A stretch of 64,000 nt of DNA, taken from positions 3,162,001-3,226,000 of the forward strand of contig NZ_CP092123.1 of NCBI RefSeq assembly GCF_022343685.1, in the 5' to 3' direction. Shown here piece by piece: positions 10,659-22,941 of this stretch; position 1 is the stretch's first letter; each line of letters begins with the position of its first letter. Made by a program: the position numbers and the translations under genes. Source of the stretch: Marinobacterium sediminicola. GTDB taxonomy: Bacteria > Pseudomonadota > Gammaproteobacteria > Pseudomonadales > Balneatricaceae. A model generated the notes under the pieces. That model was given only the letters and a program-made list of their open reading frames with translations. It did no database searches and was not told the DNA's origin.

Positions 10659-10749
10659 TAACGACCTTGATCGTTGCCAGGCAGCGTTCAAGGTCGCGTT
10701 ATGAAGCTCATGGAGTTTTGGTGCCCATGGGCTCTGCTCTGAGCTTCAT
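10659..10749. repeat. Two consecutive inverted repeats upstream of the FabI-type gene
   Basis: The first pairs TAACG-ACCTTGA (10659-10670) with its complement at 10688-10701, with a two-base bulge. The second pairs ATGAAGCTC (10701-10709) with GAGCTTCAT (10741-10749). Neither is followed by a T-run. They could form a terminator for the upstream GGDEF-EAL gene, a leader structure or an operator for the enoyl reductase gene; the function is not determinable here. Confidence 0.45.
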
Positions 10750-10805
10750 TTCACTGTCATCCAAATACACCATTATTGAAGTCTCGTGATTAAGGAGAGA
10801 GCAGG

Positions 10806-11570
10806 ATGATCGATCTGACCGGCAAGCGTGGCGTGATCTTTGGTATCGCGAATCGCCACAGTATTGCCTACGGTTGTGCAGAAGTCTTGGCATCACTGGG
10901 AGCCGAGCTGTGCGTGACCTACCTGAACAACAAGGCGCTGCCTTTTGTAGAACCCTTGGCAAAACAACTGAATGCAAGCTTCTTGCTGCCTTGCAACGTA
11001 GCCGAGCCGGGGCAATTGGAAGCGGTATTCAAAAAGCTGGAAGATGAATGGGGTGAACTGGATTTCGTAATCCATTCCATCGCCTGGTCCCCGCTGGATG
11101 AGCTACACGGCCAGCTGATTGACTCTTCAGCGGAAGGATTCAGCCAGGCGATGGATATTTCCTGCCACTCCTTCATCCGAATGGCACGCCTTAGCCGCGA
11201 TTTAATGCCTTCTGGTGGAACCCTGTTAACGATGAGTTATCACGGTGCCGAGCGCGTTGTTGAACACTACAACCTCATGGGACCCGTGAAAGCCGCACTT
11301 GAGAGCTCTGTCCGTTATCTTGCTTCGGAACTGGGCCCCAAGAATATTCGCGTCCACTCGCTCTCGCCGGGCCCTATGCCGACACGAGCTGCAAGCGGTA
11401 TCAATGCCTTTGACGAACTGATGGAAGACGCTGTCAGCCGCTCCCCGCTGCACCGATTGGGTACCCCTAATGATGTGGGCCGCATGGCCGCCTTTCTGAT
11501 CAGCGATCATGCATCCGCACTGACCGGTAACCGCATCCATATCGATGCTGGCCATCACTTGATGGCATAA
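10806..11570 (+). CDS. fabI: FabI-type enoyl-ACP reductase (SDR fold)
   Basis: A 254-residue short-chain dehydrogenase-type protein closest in pattern to FabI, which reduces enoyl-ACP in the last step of each fatty-acid elongation cycle. The nucleotide-binding start reads GIANRHSIAYG, and the catalytic set matches FabI spacing: Tyr145, Tyr155 and Lys162 (YNLMGPVK), followed by the SPGPMPTRAASGI segment. It differs from the Escherichia coli protein around the substrate loop (IAWSPLDEL in place of IGFAPGDQL) and has His146 after Tyr145, so it may be a second, diverged FabI or a related reductase. AAGGAG lies 8 bases before the ATG. It is monocistronic, with its own hairpin terminator ahead of the rRNA operon. 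Confidence 0.8.
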   Translation: MIDLTGKRGVIFGIANRHSIAYGCAEVLASLGAELCVTYLNNKALPFVEPLAKQLNASFLLPCNVAEPGQLEAVFKKLEDEWGELDFVIHSIAWSPLDELHGQLIDSSAEGFSQAMDISCHSFIRMARLSRDLMPSGGTLLTMSYHGAERVVEHYNLMGPVKAALESSVRYLASELGPKNIRVHSLSPGPMPTRAASGINAFDELMEDAVSRSPLHRLGTPNDVGRMAAFLISDHASALTGNRIHIDAGHHLMA

Positions 11571-11591
11571 CCCCGTTATCCAAGAGACAAC

Positions 11592-11619
11592 GCAGTCGAT
11601 CACAGGATCGGCTGCTTTT
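11592..11619 (+). terminator. Terminator after the FabI-type gene
   Basis: GCAGTCGATC pairs with GATCGGCTGC (one G-T pair) around a four-base loop and is followed directly by TTTT. It lies 21 bp after the stop codon on the same strand. Confidence 0.75.
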
Positions 11620-11650
11620 CTGCGCTCGGTTCTACCGCCCCATAACGCAA

Positions 11651-11677
11651 AACCCCGGCCTCAACGAGACCGGGGTT
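11651..11677 (-). terminator. Terminator of the rRNA operon
   Basis: AACCCCGGCCTC pairs with GAGACCGGGGTT with one mismatch and a three-base loop. Read on the minus strand it lies just beyond the 5S gene and is followed by TTTTGCG, so it probably ends the operon; it may also act on plus-strand transcripts. Confidence 0.8.
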
Positions 11678-11690
11678 CTGCTTAAATAAG

Positions 11691-11809
11691 TGCTTGGCGA
11701 TGACCTACTCTCACATGGGGAAGCCCCACACTACCATCGGCGATGACGCGTTTCACTGCTGAGTTCGGGATGGGATCAGGTGGTTCCACGTCTCTATGGT
11801 CGCCAAGCA
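11691..11809 (-). rRNA. rrf: 5S ribosomal RNA
   Basis: About 119 nt with complementary ends (TGCTTGGCGA at one end, CGCCAAGCA at the other) and the conserved 5S core, including the segment complementary to CGAACTCAG and the TAGTGTGGGG arm. It is the last gene of the operon. Ends are placed from the terminal helix and are accurate to one or two bases. Confidence 0.96.
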
Positions 11810-11918
11810 AAACTGGTACAAATCAGATCTGAAATTCGTGACTGTCTGTGTTGTCGCTACAAGCGTTCAACCGGTGCTCTTACGAGCTACGATAATCTTT
11901 CTAACCATTCATTTCAAA

Positions 11919-11933
11919 CGCCTTGGGCGTTAT

Positions 11934-11942
<9 letters not shown>
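11919..11942 (-). other. 23S processing stalk, 3' arm
   Basis: The arm at 11919-11942 is complementary to 14812-14834 apart from a three- to four-base internal mismatch, and so brackets the whole 23S gene. Such a stalk is the known RNase III substrate that releases precursor 23S rRNA. Confidence 0.75.
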
Positions 11943-14819
<2,877 letters not shown>

Positions 14820-15012
14820 TATAACCCGAAGGCGTCTGGAAAAATGAATGGTTCGTAACGATTATCGCCGGTTGGCGCTTGTATCAAACAATACAAGACA
14901 ATCTTTCAGATCCAATTTGTTAAAGAGCGTTTAAAGCTAAGAAGCTTTAAAAGATAAACTCAAAAGAGCGTATGTTTTAAAACTTTCTTGACCATTCCAG
15001 GCATCTAAGGAA
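14820..15012 (-). other. tRNA-Ala to 23S spacer
   Basis: Spacer without a gene. It holds the second arm of the 23S processing stalk (14812-14834) and a boxA-like element (14917-14929). Confidence 0.8.
14917..14929 (-). promoter_or_regulatory. boxA antitermination element in the rRNA spacer
   Basis: The minus strand reads CGCTCTTTAACAA, matching the rRNA boxA consensus TGCTCTTTAACAA except at the first base. It lies between tRNA-Ala and 23S, where a second boxA is expected for Nus-factor antitermination. Confidence 0.8.
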
Positions 15013-15088
15013 TGGTGGAGCTATGCGGGATCGAACCGCAGACCTCCTGCGTGCAAAGCAGGCGCTCTCCCAGCTGAGCTATAGCCCC
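15013..15088 (-). tRNA. tRNA-Ala (anticodon TGC)
   Basis: A 76-nt cloverleaf beginning GGGGCTATAGCTC and ending in an encoded CCA, with TGC in the anticodon loop (CTTTGCACG). It sits in the 16S-23S spacer beside tRNA-Ile, the common arrangement. Confidence 0.97.
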
Positions 15089-15126
15089 ATCGAGTCGCTT
15101 CCCCATCGGCCAGGCCGTGAGGAAAT

Positions 15127-15203
<77 letters not shown>

Positions 15204-15289
15204 ACATATTCAGCACCAGGCTGATTACGCTCTCTTCAACTTTCGATCAGGTAATATGTGTGAACGCTTGCCAGAACTTCGCAATCGTT

Positions 15290-16832
<1,543 letters not shown>

Positions 16833-16990
16833 AATCTTTGGTTGAGTCTTTTACGAAAGGAGGAATGATCCCTTCAGACTCGGCTCAAGGTATTACACAA
16901 CGCTAAATGAATATTCAGTTAGGTTGCTTGCCTTGATTAAGCTTTGCGTGCTCAATCCTGACAAGCGCCCACACATATTACCTGATCAAT

Positions 16991-17003
16991 TTGTTAAAGA
17001 GCG
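16991..17003 (-). promoter_or_regulatory. boxA antitermination element in the rRNA leader
   Basis: The minus strand reads CGCTCTTTAACAA, identical to the spacer copy, and lies between the last promoter and 16S. It should recruit NusB/NusE for rRNA antitermination. Confidence 0.85.
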
Positions 17004-17054
17004 GGCTTGGCCAACCGCGCCGTAGCGCAACCTGTTGTCTCAAGCGAGGCGCAT

Positions 17055-17082
17055 ATCTTACTACGCCGATTTTCGATGTCAA
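17055..17082 (-). promoter_or_regulatory. rRNA promoter 3 (promoter closest to 16S)
   Basis: On the minus strand TTGACA, a 16-base spacer and TAAGAT. The preceding stretch is an A-tract region (complement of 17083-17106) like an UP element. The discriminator contains CTCGCTTGAGACAACAGG, shared with promoter 1. Confidence 0.75.
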
Positions 17083-17151
17083 CCATTTTTTTCGTTTTTT
17101 GTTTCAGTGTCGTAACACTTCACAACGATCCGGTTGAGATCAAGGAGGCAG

Positions 17152-17181
17152 ATTCTACATCAGAAACTTATTCAGTTTCAA
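17152..17181 (-). promoter_or_regulatory. rRNA promoter 2 (middle promoter)
   Basis: On the minus strand TTGAAA, an 18-base spacer and TAGAAT, followed by a CTGCCTCC discriminator. Weaker -35 match and longer spacing than its neighbours. Confidence 0.6.
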
Positions 17182-17250
17182 GAACTTATCTCCTTCTCAC
17201 TAGAGCCGCTCAGTGTTTCGCGAACCCTGTCGTCTCAAGCGAGGAGGCGT

Positions 17251-17278
17251 ATTCTACGCATCCCCACCCGGGTGTCAA
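17251..17278 (-). promoter_or_regulatory. rRNA promoter 1 (distal promoter)
   Basis: On the minus strand TTGACA, a 16-base spacer and TAGAAT, followed by a GC-rich discriminator (ACGCCTCC), the type associated with growth-rate and stringent control. The A/T-rich stretch at 17280-17320 just upstream resembles an UP element, and the tyrS terminator insulates it. Confidence 0.85.
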
Positions 17279-17317
17279 CGCCTTTTTGTAAAAAGATTTC
17301 AAAAAGGTTAAAAATAA

Positions 17318-17343
17318 AAACAGGCGCTCAATGCGCCTGTTTA
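17318..17343 (-). terminator. Terminator of tyrS
   Basis: AAACAGGCGC pairs with GCGCCTGTTT around a TCAAT-type loop; on the minus strand it is followed by TTTTTATTTTT. It separates tyrS from the rRNA promoters that follow on the same strand. Confidence 0.9.
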
Positions 17344-17363
17344 ACACCCGCCTTTTCCCTGCC

Positions 17364-18659
17364 TTAGCCCAGATAGAAAAGATGGTGTTTCTTCTTACCC
17401 AACTTCACTAGGAAGTACTTACCGAAACGCCCGGCTTCCTTGGTAAACAGTGCCGCCGCATTCATATTCTGATCCATGCCACATGCCTGATCATTGATCA
17501 TTACGGCATTACGCTGCAGCGCGTCCTTGACCTGCTTGCCTGATGAGGCCAACCCAGCATCGGCAAACAGAGTTGTCAGTGGCAACTCTCCCAGATCAGC
17601 CGGTACTTGAGTCGCCGGCAAGCCATCCTGCTCCAGCTGAGCATAGTCTTCCAGGCTCAGTTCTGACAGATCTCCGGAGAAAAGTGCTTCAGTTATACGA
17701 CGTGCTGCCTGTAGTGCTTCCTCACCATGAACTAGCGCTGTCATCTGCTCGGCCAGGATACGCTGCGCCTCCGGTCGACCTGCACGCTCACGATCAGCCG
17801 CTTCAATCGCATCGATCTCACTAACCGGGAGGAAGGTAAAGAACTTCATGAAGCGATATACATCCGCATCAGGCGTTTGCAGCCAGAACTGGTAGAAGGC
17901 ATAAGGCGAGGTCTTCTTCGCATCCAGCCAAACCGCACCACCTTCGGTTTTACCGAATTTCGTACCATCGGACTTGGTGATCAACGGCAACGTCAGCGCA
18001 TGCGTGGACGCACCATTCACACGGCGGGTCAGCTCAATTCCGCCAACAATATTGCCCCACTGATCCGAACCACCGATCTGCATGGTGCAACCGTACTTGC
18101 TGTTCAACTGCTGGAAGTCGTACGACTGCAGAATCTGATAGGTAAACTCAGTAAACGACAGACCAGAACCTTCACGCTCGATACGCTGCTTAACCGACTC
18201 CTTGGCAATCATTTTATTGACGGTAAAGTGTTTGCCGATATCGCGCAGGAAACTCAGCACATCCACCCCGGAAGTCCAGTCGTAGTTGTTGGCCAGAATT
18301 GCGCCATCTGCGCCATCAAACTCAATGAAGCGACTGATCTGAGACTTGAGGCATTCACTCCACTGCTGCACTACTTCTTCAGAGTTGAGTTGACGCTCCT
18401 GGTCCTTGAAGCTCGGATCGCCAATGAGACCCGTTGCGCCACCAACCAGAGCAATGGGTCGATGCCCCGCATCCTGGAATCGCTTCAGCATCAATAGAGG
18501 CACCAGGTGACCGAGATGCAAACTGTCGGCAGTCGGATCGAAGCCGCAATAAAGGGTAACCGGTCCCTGAGCCAAATGCTCTGCCAGTTCCTCTTCATTG
18601 GTCATCTGTGCGATGAGACCACGGGCTTTAAGGTCATCGATCAAGCTGTTTGCGTTCAT
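17364..18659 (-). CDS. tyrS: Tyrosyl-tRNA synthetase
   Basis: A 431-residue class I synthetase that charges tRNA-Tyr. The HIGH-type motif is HLGH (residues 48-51) after the [15 protein letters not shown] signature, the KMSKS-type loop reads KFGKT (about 235), and an S4-like RNA-binding domain closes the protein (residues about 360-431). This is the TyrS subtype with HLGH and KFGKT as in Escherichia coli. Monocistronic, divergent from the M23 peptidase gene and directly upstream of the rRNA promoters, a placement I also remember from Pseudomonas. Confidence 0.97.
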   Translation of the reverse strand: MNANSLIDDLKARGLIAQMTNEEELAEHLAQGPVTLYCGFDPTADSLHLGHLVPLLMLKRFQDAGHRPIALVGGATGLIGDPSFKDQERQLNSEEVVQQWSECLKSQISRFIEFDGADGAILANNYDWTSGVDVLSFLRDIGKHFTVNKMIAKESVKQRIEREGSGLSFTEFTYQILQSYDFQQLNSKYGCTMQIGGSDQWGNIVGGIELTRRVNGASTHALTLPLITKSDGTKFGKTEGGAVWLDAKKTSPYAFYQFWLQTPDADVYRFMKFFTFLPVSEIDAIEAADRERAGRPEAQRILAEQMTALVHGEEALQAARRITEALFSGDLSELSLEDYAQLEQDGLPATQVPADLGELPLTTLFADAGLASSGKQVKDALQRNAVMINDQACGMDQNMNAAALFTKEAGRFGKYFLVKLGKKKHHLFYLG

Positions 18660-18836
18660 ACCGCCGAAATCTCTCTATTGAATTAAAGTAAGCAGACGCA
18701 GCATTCTAAACCTTCGCTGATGACTGAACAAACATGCTCCATGTCAGGTGCCATGAGCGATCCCGTCAACGGCCGGGAATTTTCGTTATACTGAGCTGTC
18801 GTTCTATTTTTATGCCCTGTTGTAATAGGTACTCAA

Positions 18837-20228
18837 GTGACCCCGCTGATACTTCAACTCCGCCGTCTGCCAAGACTACACCTGATGACCTCCATGGCCA
18901 TTCTGATCGCAGTCATCACCATTGTCCTTGTTTGGCCTAAAGAGCAATCACCTGCAGAGCCTGTCAATTCTACCCCTTTCGATTCGTCTTCCGTCAGTAA
19001 TCCAACAACACCTGCAGTGACACCGTCGGAGCCTGAGCCCAAGCCTGACAGCCTGGATACTCCAGAAATTGCGGCAGAGCCCGCCCCAGCTCTCAAACCT
19101 GTACCTCAGCGCGTTGAGAACTGGGTTGAATACCCTGTAAAAAGCGGCGATAACCTGACCACGCTATTCAAGCGTGCCGGACTTGGTCCACGTGATGTCT
19201 ACCGCATTTCACAGGCCGTCAGTGGCAGCGATGCCTTATCCCGGCTGCGCCCGGGGCAGACACTGGCCTTTCTGATAGAGGATGGGCTGCTGCGTAAACT
19301 GCGGCATGCCCAGGACCGACTGAATACTACGCTAATTGAACTGACCGACACCGGCTACCAGGTCCAGCAACTTGAACGTACACCTGAAAGCCGAACTGCC
19401 TATGCTGAAGGCACCATTACCCGCTCCCTTTTTCTGGACGCGTCAGAAGCCGGACTCTCCAACAAGACCATTATGCAATTGGCCGAGATCTTTGGCTGGG
19501 ATATCGATTTTGCACTGGATATTCGTGAAGGCGACCGCTTTCGGATACTGTATGAGCAGGACTATCTCGATGATGCGCCGCTGGATCAGAGTCGCATACT
19601 CGCCGCAGAATTCATCAACCAGGGCAAAACCTTCTCGGCTATCCGCTTCACTGACAGCAAAGGCAACAGTCAGTATTTTGCTCCCGACGGACGTAGCATG
19701 CGCAAGGCTTTCCTGCGTTCACCGGTGGACTTCAGCCGCATCAGCTCCCGCTTCAAGCCAGAGCGTTACCACCCGGTACTGGGCAAGAAACGCCCCCACC
19801 GAGGTGTCGACTATGCCGCGGCCACCGGAACACCCATAAAGGCCGCCGGTGATGGCAAAATCATTTGGCGCGGCACCAAGGGCGGTTATGGTCGCACCAT
19901 CATTCTGCAGCATGGCGGCAACATCACAACGCTGTACGCCCATCTGAGCCGCTACCAGAAGGGCTTGAATAATGGTGCAAGGGTCAAGCAGGGCCAAGTG
20001 ATTGGCTATGTCGGTGCATCAGGCCTGGCCACCGGACCCCATCTGCATTACGAATTCCGCAGCAACGGCGTTCACAAGAACCCGCTGACCGTAGCCCTGC
20101 CGGCAGCGGAACCAGTCGCCAGCGAGGAGCGTGCTGCTTTCCAGGCTGAATCCGAACGTTTACTGGCGGTACTCAATCAACATGCCAATATCCACCTGGC
20201 CTTGAGTGACGAGGAAAGCCCGAAGTGA
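18837..20228 (+). CDS. M23 family murein endopeptidase with LysM-like domain
   Basis: A 463-residue envelope protein that probably cleaves peptidoglycan cross-links, similar to MepM. It has one N-terminal membrane anchor (about 16-37), a Pro/Glu-rich linker, an OapA/LysM-like segment (VKSGDNLTTLFKRAGL, about 100-150) and a C-terminal LytM/M23 zinc peptidase domain with HRGVD (His321, Asp325) and HLH (402-404). The start is a GTG at 18837 with a poor ribosome-binding site; ATG 18882 in the same frame, just ahead of the membrane segment, is an alternative. It overlaps anmK by 4 bp, linking wall hydrolysis to wall recycling. Confidence 0.93.
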   Translation: MTPLILQLRRLPRLHLMTSMAILIAVITIVLVWPKEQSPAEPVNSTPFDSSSVSNPTTPAVTPSEPEPKPDSLDTPEIAAEPAPALKPVPQRVENWVEYPVKSGDNLTTLFKRAGLGPRDVYRISQAVSGSDALSRLRPGQTLAFLIEDGLLRKLRHAQDRLNTTLIELTDTGYQVQQLERTPESRTAYAEGTITRSLFLDASEAGLSNKTIMQLAEIFGWDIDFALDIREGDRFRILYEQDYLDDAPLDQSRILAAEFINQGKTFSAIRFTDSKGNSQYFAPDGRSMRKAFLRSPVDFSRISSRFKPERYHPVLGKKRPHRGVDYAAATGTPIKAAGDGKIIWRGTKGGYGRTIILQHGGNITTLYAHLSRYQKGLNNGARVKQGQVIGYVGASGLATGPHLHYEFRSNGVHKNPLTVALPAAEPVASEERAAFQAESERLLAVLNQHANIHLALSDEESPK

Positions 20229-21331
20229 AACCTGAGTATTACATTGGACTCATGTCTGGCACCAGCCTGGACAGTGTCGATGCCGTCCTTGTCAGCTTTG
20301 TACCTGAGTTTCAGCTCCATGCCAGCCTTTCCTACCCTTTACCGGCCACTTTGCGCCAACAGATCCTGACGCTGAACCACTGCGGTCCGAATGAAATCGA
20401 CCAGCTCGGCAGTCTGGACGTTGCGCTCGGCCGACTGTTTGCCGATGCAGCCAATGCACTTCTGACTCACAGCAACTTCCTCGCCAAACAGGTTTGCGCC
20501 ATCGGCAGCCATGGCCAGACCATCCGCCACCGCCCCGAACGACACTTCAGCCTGCAGATTGGCGACCCTTCCTGCATTGCCGAACAGACAGGCATCACCA
20601 CCGTGGCCGACTTCCGTCGCCGCGATCTGGCTGCTGGCGGCCAGGGAGCCCCTCTGGTTCCCGCATTTCATCAGGCGCTGTTCGGTAAACCGGGACAGGA
20701 TCGAGTGGTTGTCAATCTTGGCGGCATGGCCAACATCACCCTGCTGCCTGGTCACGAGGATTTGCCTGTTCTGGGCTATGATACAGGGCCCGGCAACGTA
20801 CTGATGGACAGCTGGATACGGCAACAACGCGGGCTGGACTATGACCGGGACGGAAATTGGGCCTCCAGCGGACAAGTCCAACCTGAACTGCTTAAACGAA
20901 TGCTTGAGCACCCTTATTTCCAACGCAAACCGCCCAAAAGCACCGGACGAGAACAGTTTGACCTTCCCTGGCTGCAGCAGATGCTGGATACACTGGATGA
21001 AGCACCCTCACCCGAGAACATACAGGCCACTCTGCTTGAGCTGACGGCGGTCTCGCTGGCACAGGCGATCGATCAACACGGTTTGAACCATCCCAGGCTA
21101 TTCCTTTGTGGCGGAGGCAGCCACAATCGCGCATTGCAAAACCGCCTGCAACACCACCTGCCGGATACTGAAATCACGTCCACCGAAGCACTTGGACTGG
21201 CGCCTGATTGGGTAGAAGCCGCAGCCTTTGCCTGGTTCGCCATGCGCACACTGAACCGGCAAACATCCAGTTTGGCAGCCGTTACCGGAGCACAGGGAAA
21301 CCGTATTCTGGGTGCCATTTATCCCGCCTGA
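20225..21331 (+). CDS. anmK: Anhydro-N-acetylmuramic acid kinase
   Basis: A 368-residue cytoplasmic kinase that hydrolyses and phosphorylates 1,6-anhydro-MurNAc to MurNAc-6-phosphate in peptidoglycan recycling. The signature GLMSGTSLDSVDA is at the N-terminus, GSHGQTIRH and the GYDTGPGN segment follow, and length matches the family (about 370). The start is GTG overlapping the stop of the upstream peptidase gene (GTGA), so the pair is translationally coupled. Confidence 0.97.
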   Translation: MKPEYYIGLMSGTSLDSVDAVLVSFVPEFQLHASLSYPLPATLRQQILTLNHCGPNEIDQLGSLDVALGRLFADAANALLTHSNFLAKQVCAIGSHGQTIRHRPERHFSLQIGDPSCIAEQTGITTVADFRRRDLAAGGQGAPLVPAFHQALFGKPGQDRVVVNLGGMANITLLPGHEDLPVLGYDTGPGNVLMDSWIRQQRGLDYDRDGNWASSGQVQPELLKRMLEHPYFQRKPPKSTGREQFDLPWLQQMLDTLDEAPSPENIQATLLELTAVSLAQAIDQHGLNHPRLFLCGGGSHNRALQNRLQHHLPDTEITSTEALGLAPDWVEAAAFAWFAMRTLNRQTSSLAAVTGAQGNRILGAIYPA

Positions 21332-21350
21332 ACCGGCTGACTACAAATAC

Positions 21351-21381
21351 AAAAACGCCGGCATAAAAAGCCGGCGTTTTT
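21351..21381. terminator. Bidirectional terminator between anmK and erpA
   Basis: AAAAACGCCGGC pairs perfectly with GCCGGCGTTTTT around a short A-rich loop. The flanking A and T runs let it end anmK on the plus strand and erpA on the minus strand. Confidence 0.92.
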
Positions 21382-21402
21382 AAAGATGATCCACAGAAAG
21401 GC

Positions 21403-21750
21403 TCAGATCGAGAAAGACGAACCGCAACCACAGGTCGTAGTGGCATTAGGGTTGTTGATCACAAACTGTGAACCTTGCAACCCTTCCTTATAGTCCACCT
21501 CGGCGCCCGCCAGATACTGGAAGCTCATCGGATCCACGACCAGCATCACACCGTCACGTTCGACGGCGGTATCGTCATCCGCCATGTTTTCATCGAACGT
21601 AAAACCATAGGAGAAGCCCGCGCAACCGCCACCGGTGATGTAGACACGCAGTTTCAGGTTATCGTTCTGCTCTTCTTCCAGCAATGATTTGACCTTGTTG
21701 GCCGCCGCTTCAGTAAACAACAGCGCCGGCGCTTGTGCAGTATCGCTCAT
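21403..21750 (-). CDS. erpA: Iron-sulfur cluster insertion protein ErpA
   Basis: A 115-residue A-type carrier that delivers Fe-S clusters to apo-proteins such as isoprenoid enzymes. The three conserved cysteines are present: one in [11 protein letters not shown] and two in the C-terminal [10 protein letters not shown] motif. The [16 protein letters not shown] segment is typical of ErpA rather than IscA. Monocistronic, convergent with anmK. Confidence 0.97.
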   Translation of the reverse strand: MSDTAQAPALLFTEAAANKVKSLLEEEQNDNLKLRVYITGGGCAGFSYGFTFDENMADDDTAVERDGVMLVVDPMSFQYLAGAEVDYKEGLQGSQFVINNPNATTTCGCGSSFSI

Positions 21751-21820
21751 AGTTACACTAAACCCTCTTTGATACAGCGCATTCTGCCTAAACCGAGTAA
21801 ATCGGTCAAGTATTGGCAGA

Positions 21821-22855
21821 TCAGGGCATCAATGCAACCTGCTCCAGGCCAGCGGTTTCCGGCAGATCAAACATGATATTCATGACCTGCACTGCCTGGC
21901 CGGATGCACCCTTGACCAGATTGTCGATGGCAGACAGCACCACTACTGTATCTTCGCCCTGCGGCTGATGAACACTGATCCGGCACATGTTGGAGCCCTT
22001 AACGCTGCGGGTTTCCGGATGGGACCCCGCCGGCAGCACGTCAACGAACGGCTCATCACGGTAGAACTCTTCAAACAGCGTCTGAAGGTCCGGACCCACC
22101 GGGTCTTTCAGGATCGAGTACAGGGTCGCGTGGATACCACGAATCATTGGCATCAGGTGCGGCGCGAAGGTCAGTCCTACAGGGCGGCCAGCCATGCCGC
22201 TCAATCCCTGCTTGATTTCCGGCAGGTGACGGTGACCCGGCACACCGTATGCTTTCACACTCTCGCTGGATTCTGCCTGCAGCATCGCCACATTGGCACC
22301 GCGACCCGCTCCGGTAACGCCGGACTTGCAGTCGGCGATCAAACGACGGTGATCGATCAGTCCGTTTTCGAGCAGCGGACGGAAGCCCAGCTGAACAGCT
22401 GTCGGGTAGCAGCCGGCACAACCAATCAGCTGCCCTTCACGAATCGCATCACGGTTGACTTCAGGCAAGCCGTAGACCGCCTTCTGAACCAGGTCCGGAC
22501 ACGTGTGCTTCAGGTTGTACCACTTTTCCCAAAGCTCGATATCCTTGATACGGAAGTCCGCACCCAGGTCAATAATACGAACGCCACGGTCAACCAGCTC
22601 AGGCGCCATGCTCATGGCGACGCCATGAGGGGTCGCGAAGAACACCACGTCGCAGGCAGCCAGACGATCCACGTCAGGCACCGTAAATGCGAGGTCGTAG
22701 TGGCCACGCAGGTTGGGGAACATGTCTGCGACCTGGATCCCTTCCTCGGAGCGGGAAGTAATCACCTCCACCTTGGCCTGCGGATGGTTTGCCAGAAGAC
22801 GCAACAACTCTACACCGGTGTAGCCGGTGCCGCCGACGATACCTACCTTAACCAC
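21821..22855 (-). CDS. argC: N-acetyl-gamma-glutamyl-phosphate reductase
   Basis: A 344-residue NADPH-dependent reductase, third step of arginine synthesis. The N-terminal Rossmann motif [17 protein letters not shown], the active-site GCAGCYPTA with Cys149, and the PGHRHLPEI segment identify it. Monocistronic; its start faces the ClC gene across an 86-bp divergent region in which I see no clear ARG box. Confidence 0.97.
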   Translation of the reverse strand: MVKVGIVGGTGYTGVELLRLLANHPQAKVEVITSRSEEGIQVADMFPNLRGHYDLAFTVPDVDRLAACDVVFFATPHGVAMSMAPELVDRGVRIIDLGADFRIKDIELWEKWYNLKHTCPDLVQKAVYGLPEVNRDAIREGQLIGCAGCYPTAVQLGFRPLLENGLIDHRRLIADCKSGVTGAGRGANVAMLQAESSESVKAYGVPGHRHLPEIKQGLSGMAGRPVGLTFAPHLMPMIRGIHATLYSILKDPVGPDLQTLFEEFYRDEPFVDVLPAGSHPETRSVKGSNMCRISVHQPQGEDTVVVLSAIDNLVKGASGQAVQVMNIMFDLPETAGLEQVALMP

Positions 22856-22941
22856 ATCAACCTCTCATCAGTGCGTAAAAACTGTTAGGGTATACTACTT
22901 AGCTGCTCAGCAGATGACTATGATCCCCTGAACAGGCCATC

